From: an uncultured Prevotellaceae bacterium
GTDB taxonomy: Bacteria > Bacteroidota > Bacteroidia > Bacteroidales > Muribaculaceae
Direction of reading: 5' to 3'
Length of the DNA stretch: 64,000 bases
NCBI GenBank assembly: GCA_947302275.1
Contig: CAMYUW010000004.1
Span: 32,597-96,596 of the forward strand
Below the pieces are notes generated by a model. It was not told the DNA's origin, made no database searches, and was given only the letters and a program-made list of their open reading frames with translations. Below, piece by piece: positions 62,464 to 64,000 of the stretch (positions are counted from its first letter, which is position 1; each line of letters begins with the position of its first letter). Made by a program: the position numbers and the translations under genes.

Positions 62464-64000
62464 ATGAGAAACCTTAACCACTTTTTTCGAACAGCCCTGC
62501 TGGCACTGTTTTCACTGTGTGCAGTGTCATCAGCGCTGGCACACGACTTTGAAGTCGATGGCATCTACTATAGCTATTGTCACGATGATTATGGTAATTT
62601 CACTGGTAGCGTGGCCGTCACTTACAAAGGCGAATACCCTGCGTCGTATGATGGAGAGTATAGTGGTGTTGTCACAATACCTGATTCGGTTACTTATGGA
62701 GGCAATACTTATCCTGTTTCAGCAATTAATTGGTACACATTTCAAACTTGCCCTGAATTGACAAAAGTCCTGATAGGGAATTCTGTAACTGCGATTGTAT
62801 GGTCTGCATTTAGTGGGTGTTCTTCCCTTCAAGAAGTTGTCATTGGGAACTCTGTGAAAGAAATCGGAGAATATGCGTTTTCAGGTTGTACAAGCCTGAC
62901 AAGTATCACTATTCCAAAATCAGTTCGGTCAATTGGAGGAGGCGCATTCAGTGGTTGTACTTCACTATCTAATATTGATATTCATGAAGGCTTAACATAT
63001 TTAGGTAGTAGAGTTTTTAAAGAATGCCAGAGTCTGACGAGTCTCACCATCCCAGAAACGCTGGAGCTGGTAGAAGATGATGCATTTATGGGCTGTTCAA
63101 ACCTGCTAAAGCTTAACTGGAAAGCAAAGCGATGTAATGGACCCTACGGTACAATTGATGATTGGCCCGCTTCAATTGAATATGTCCAAATTGGCGAACA
63201 GGTAGAGTACATACCTCGATACTTTTTATCTGGAACAAACATTAAATCTGTTATTATTCCAGATTCAGTCACTGAGATTGGTTATGAAGCATTTCAAGGC
63301 TGTGAACAGTTAGAATCATTAACCATTGGCAGATCTGTAAAGACAATGGGCCATTTTAGTGGCTGTCATAATATTAAGTCTCTCACGTGGAATGCAGTCA
63401 ATCTAGATTATTATTATGATATTATAGCTGATCGAAGCAACATTGAACAATTCATAATTGGTGAAAATGTAGAACTAGTTCCCCGTGGCATTATTGATGG
63501 ATCAAAAATCCAATCGCTAACTATACCCAGTTCTGTGACAATGATTGAGAACGGAGCTTTCAATAGTTGCAGCAAGCTCACCAGCATTATGGTAGAACCT
63601 GGAAACCAAATATACGATTCCCGTGACAATTGCAATGGCATTGTCGAGACAGCCACCCATACGTTGATTGCGGGCTGTAAAGGCACCGTAATTCCTAATA
63701 GTGTGGTAGTCCTTGGCGACTGGGCTTTTACCAATTGCACCGAGTTGACAGATATTACAATTCCCAATTCCGTGATTTCTATTGGTACAATATCTGACGG
63801 ATATAATGGATACGGAACTTTTAGAGGTTGCACAGGTTTAGCTGGAATCATCTTGCCTGAATCCTTGAGAGTAATTGGTAATAATGCTTTTGAATACTGT
63901 GAAAATCTAACAGAAATCATTATTCCTGAAGGCGTTACAGAAATCGGTAATAATGCTTTTGAATACTGTGAAAATCTAACAGAAATCATTATTCCTGAAG
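62464..64000 (+). CDS. BspA-type leucine-rich-repeat surface protein (3' end outside window)
   Basis: The frame runs from the ATG at 62464 to the right edge without a stop (512 codons). Signal peptide RNLNHFFRTALLALFSLCAV, then about twenty 23-residue LRR_5-type repeats: consensus I-P-x-S-V-T-x-I-G-x-x-A-F-x-x-C-x-x-L-x-x-I-x, as in ITIPNSVISIG and ITIPKSVRSIG. Such proteins occur in Treponema pallidum, Bacteroidales and protists and often bind host or other cells. The last visible 55 bases (63946-64000) repeat 63877-63931 exactly, one 69-base repeat apart. C-terminal sorting domain not visible. Confidence 0.85.
   Translation, partial: MRNLNHFFRTALLALFSLCAVSSALAHDFEVDGIYYSYCHDDYGNFTGSVAVTYKGEYPASYDGEYSGVVTIPDSVTYGGNTYPVSAINWYTFQTCPELTKVLIGNSVTAIVWSAFSGCSSLQEVVIGNSVKEIGEYAFSGCTSLTSITIPKSVRSIGGGAFSGCTSLSNIDIHEGLTYLGSRVFKECQSLTSLTIPETLELVEDDAFMGCSNLLKLNWKAKRCNGPYGTIDDWPASIEYVQIGEQVEYIPRYFLSGTNIKSVIIPDSVTEIGYEAFQGCEQLESLTIGRSVKTMGHFSGCHNIKSLTWNAVNLDYYYDIIADRSNIEQFIIGENVELVPRGIIDGSKIQSLTIPSSVTMIENGAFNSCSKLTSIMVEPGNQIYDSRDNCNGIVETATHTLIAGCKGTVIPNSVVVLGDWAFTNCTELTDITIPNSVISIGTISDGYNGYGTFRGCTGLAGIILPESLRVIGNNAFEYCENLTEIIIPEGVTEIGNNAFEYCENLTEIIIPE

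Noticed and set aside
63414..63989. Minus-strand open frame over the LRR gene
   Set aside because: Its apparent repeats simply mirror the LRR repeats on the opposite strand; the plus-strand frame with signal peptide is the real gene.

Overview
The window looks like a chromosomal segment from a gut-type Bacteroidales bacterium, most likely Muribaculaceae or a Prevotella-like relative. The signs are: Bacteroidetes-type promoter boxes (TAnnTTTG, sometimes with a TTG about 19 bases upstream) in front of many genes; secreted proteins with type IX secretion (T9SS)-like C-terminal domains or dockerin-like tails; a glsA-glsB glycine-lipid gene pair; gene neighbourhoods such as DUF4271-hemD-rnpA-yidD-tatD and queA-truB-uppP-DUF3098; and families largely confined to this phylum. 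There is no phage, plasmid or CRISPR array. The taxonomic call is inference from gene content.

Layout. 1-2018: end of a secreted, dockerin-tailed protein. 2244-4861: two overlapping histidine acid phosphatases (phytase/MINPP-like). 5122-9107: an AraC regulator and a secreted M6 metalloprotease with dockerin-like repeats. 9337-14109: tRNA-Pro, polA (proofreading site apparently lost), a polyprenyl diphosphate synthase and rnhB. 14211-20066: a 1951-residue secreted protein. 20450-24045: a housekeeping run (LOG-family enzyme, DUF4271, hemD, rnpA, yidD, tatD). 24109-27117: a tyrosine-rich lipoprotein, an outer-membrane beta-barrel and a GT-C-like membrane protein. 27276-31110: glycine-lipid genes with a Wzi-like protein and a lipoprotein. 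31138-34440: queA, truB, uppP and DUF3098. 34712-43467: an operon of three large secreted proteins.

43468-46054 is an AT-rich islet with repeats, a decayed gene tail and one AAA ATPase. 46055-52753 holds an Fe-S aldo/keto reductase, a glycosyltransferase, an inserted ORF6N gene, mtaB and rnr. 52969-58548 holds two GH25 lysozymes, a GH89 alpha-N-acetylglucosaminidase and an outer-membrane phospholipase A. 58642-61999 holds a GYF_2-dispanin/DUF2752 pair, a candidate MITE, tRNA-Gln, a small hypothetical gene and tyrS. From 62464 a BspA-type leucine-rich-repeat surface protein runs off the window.

Themes. Much of the window encodes exported proteins with two competing kinds of C-terminal tail (T9SS-like and dockerin-like). 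The most unusual signals are the degenerate polA exonuclease, several dispersed intergenic repeat families (including 7-base tandem repeats in front of queA, the aldo/keto reductase and tyrS), the eroded copy of a T9SS tail with its associated direct repeat, promoter boxes that almost touch the start codon, and the lipid operon that carries a Wzi-like porin.
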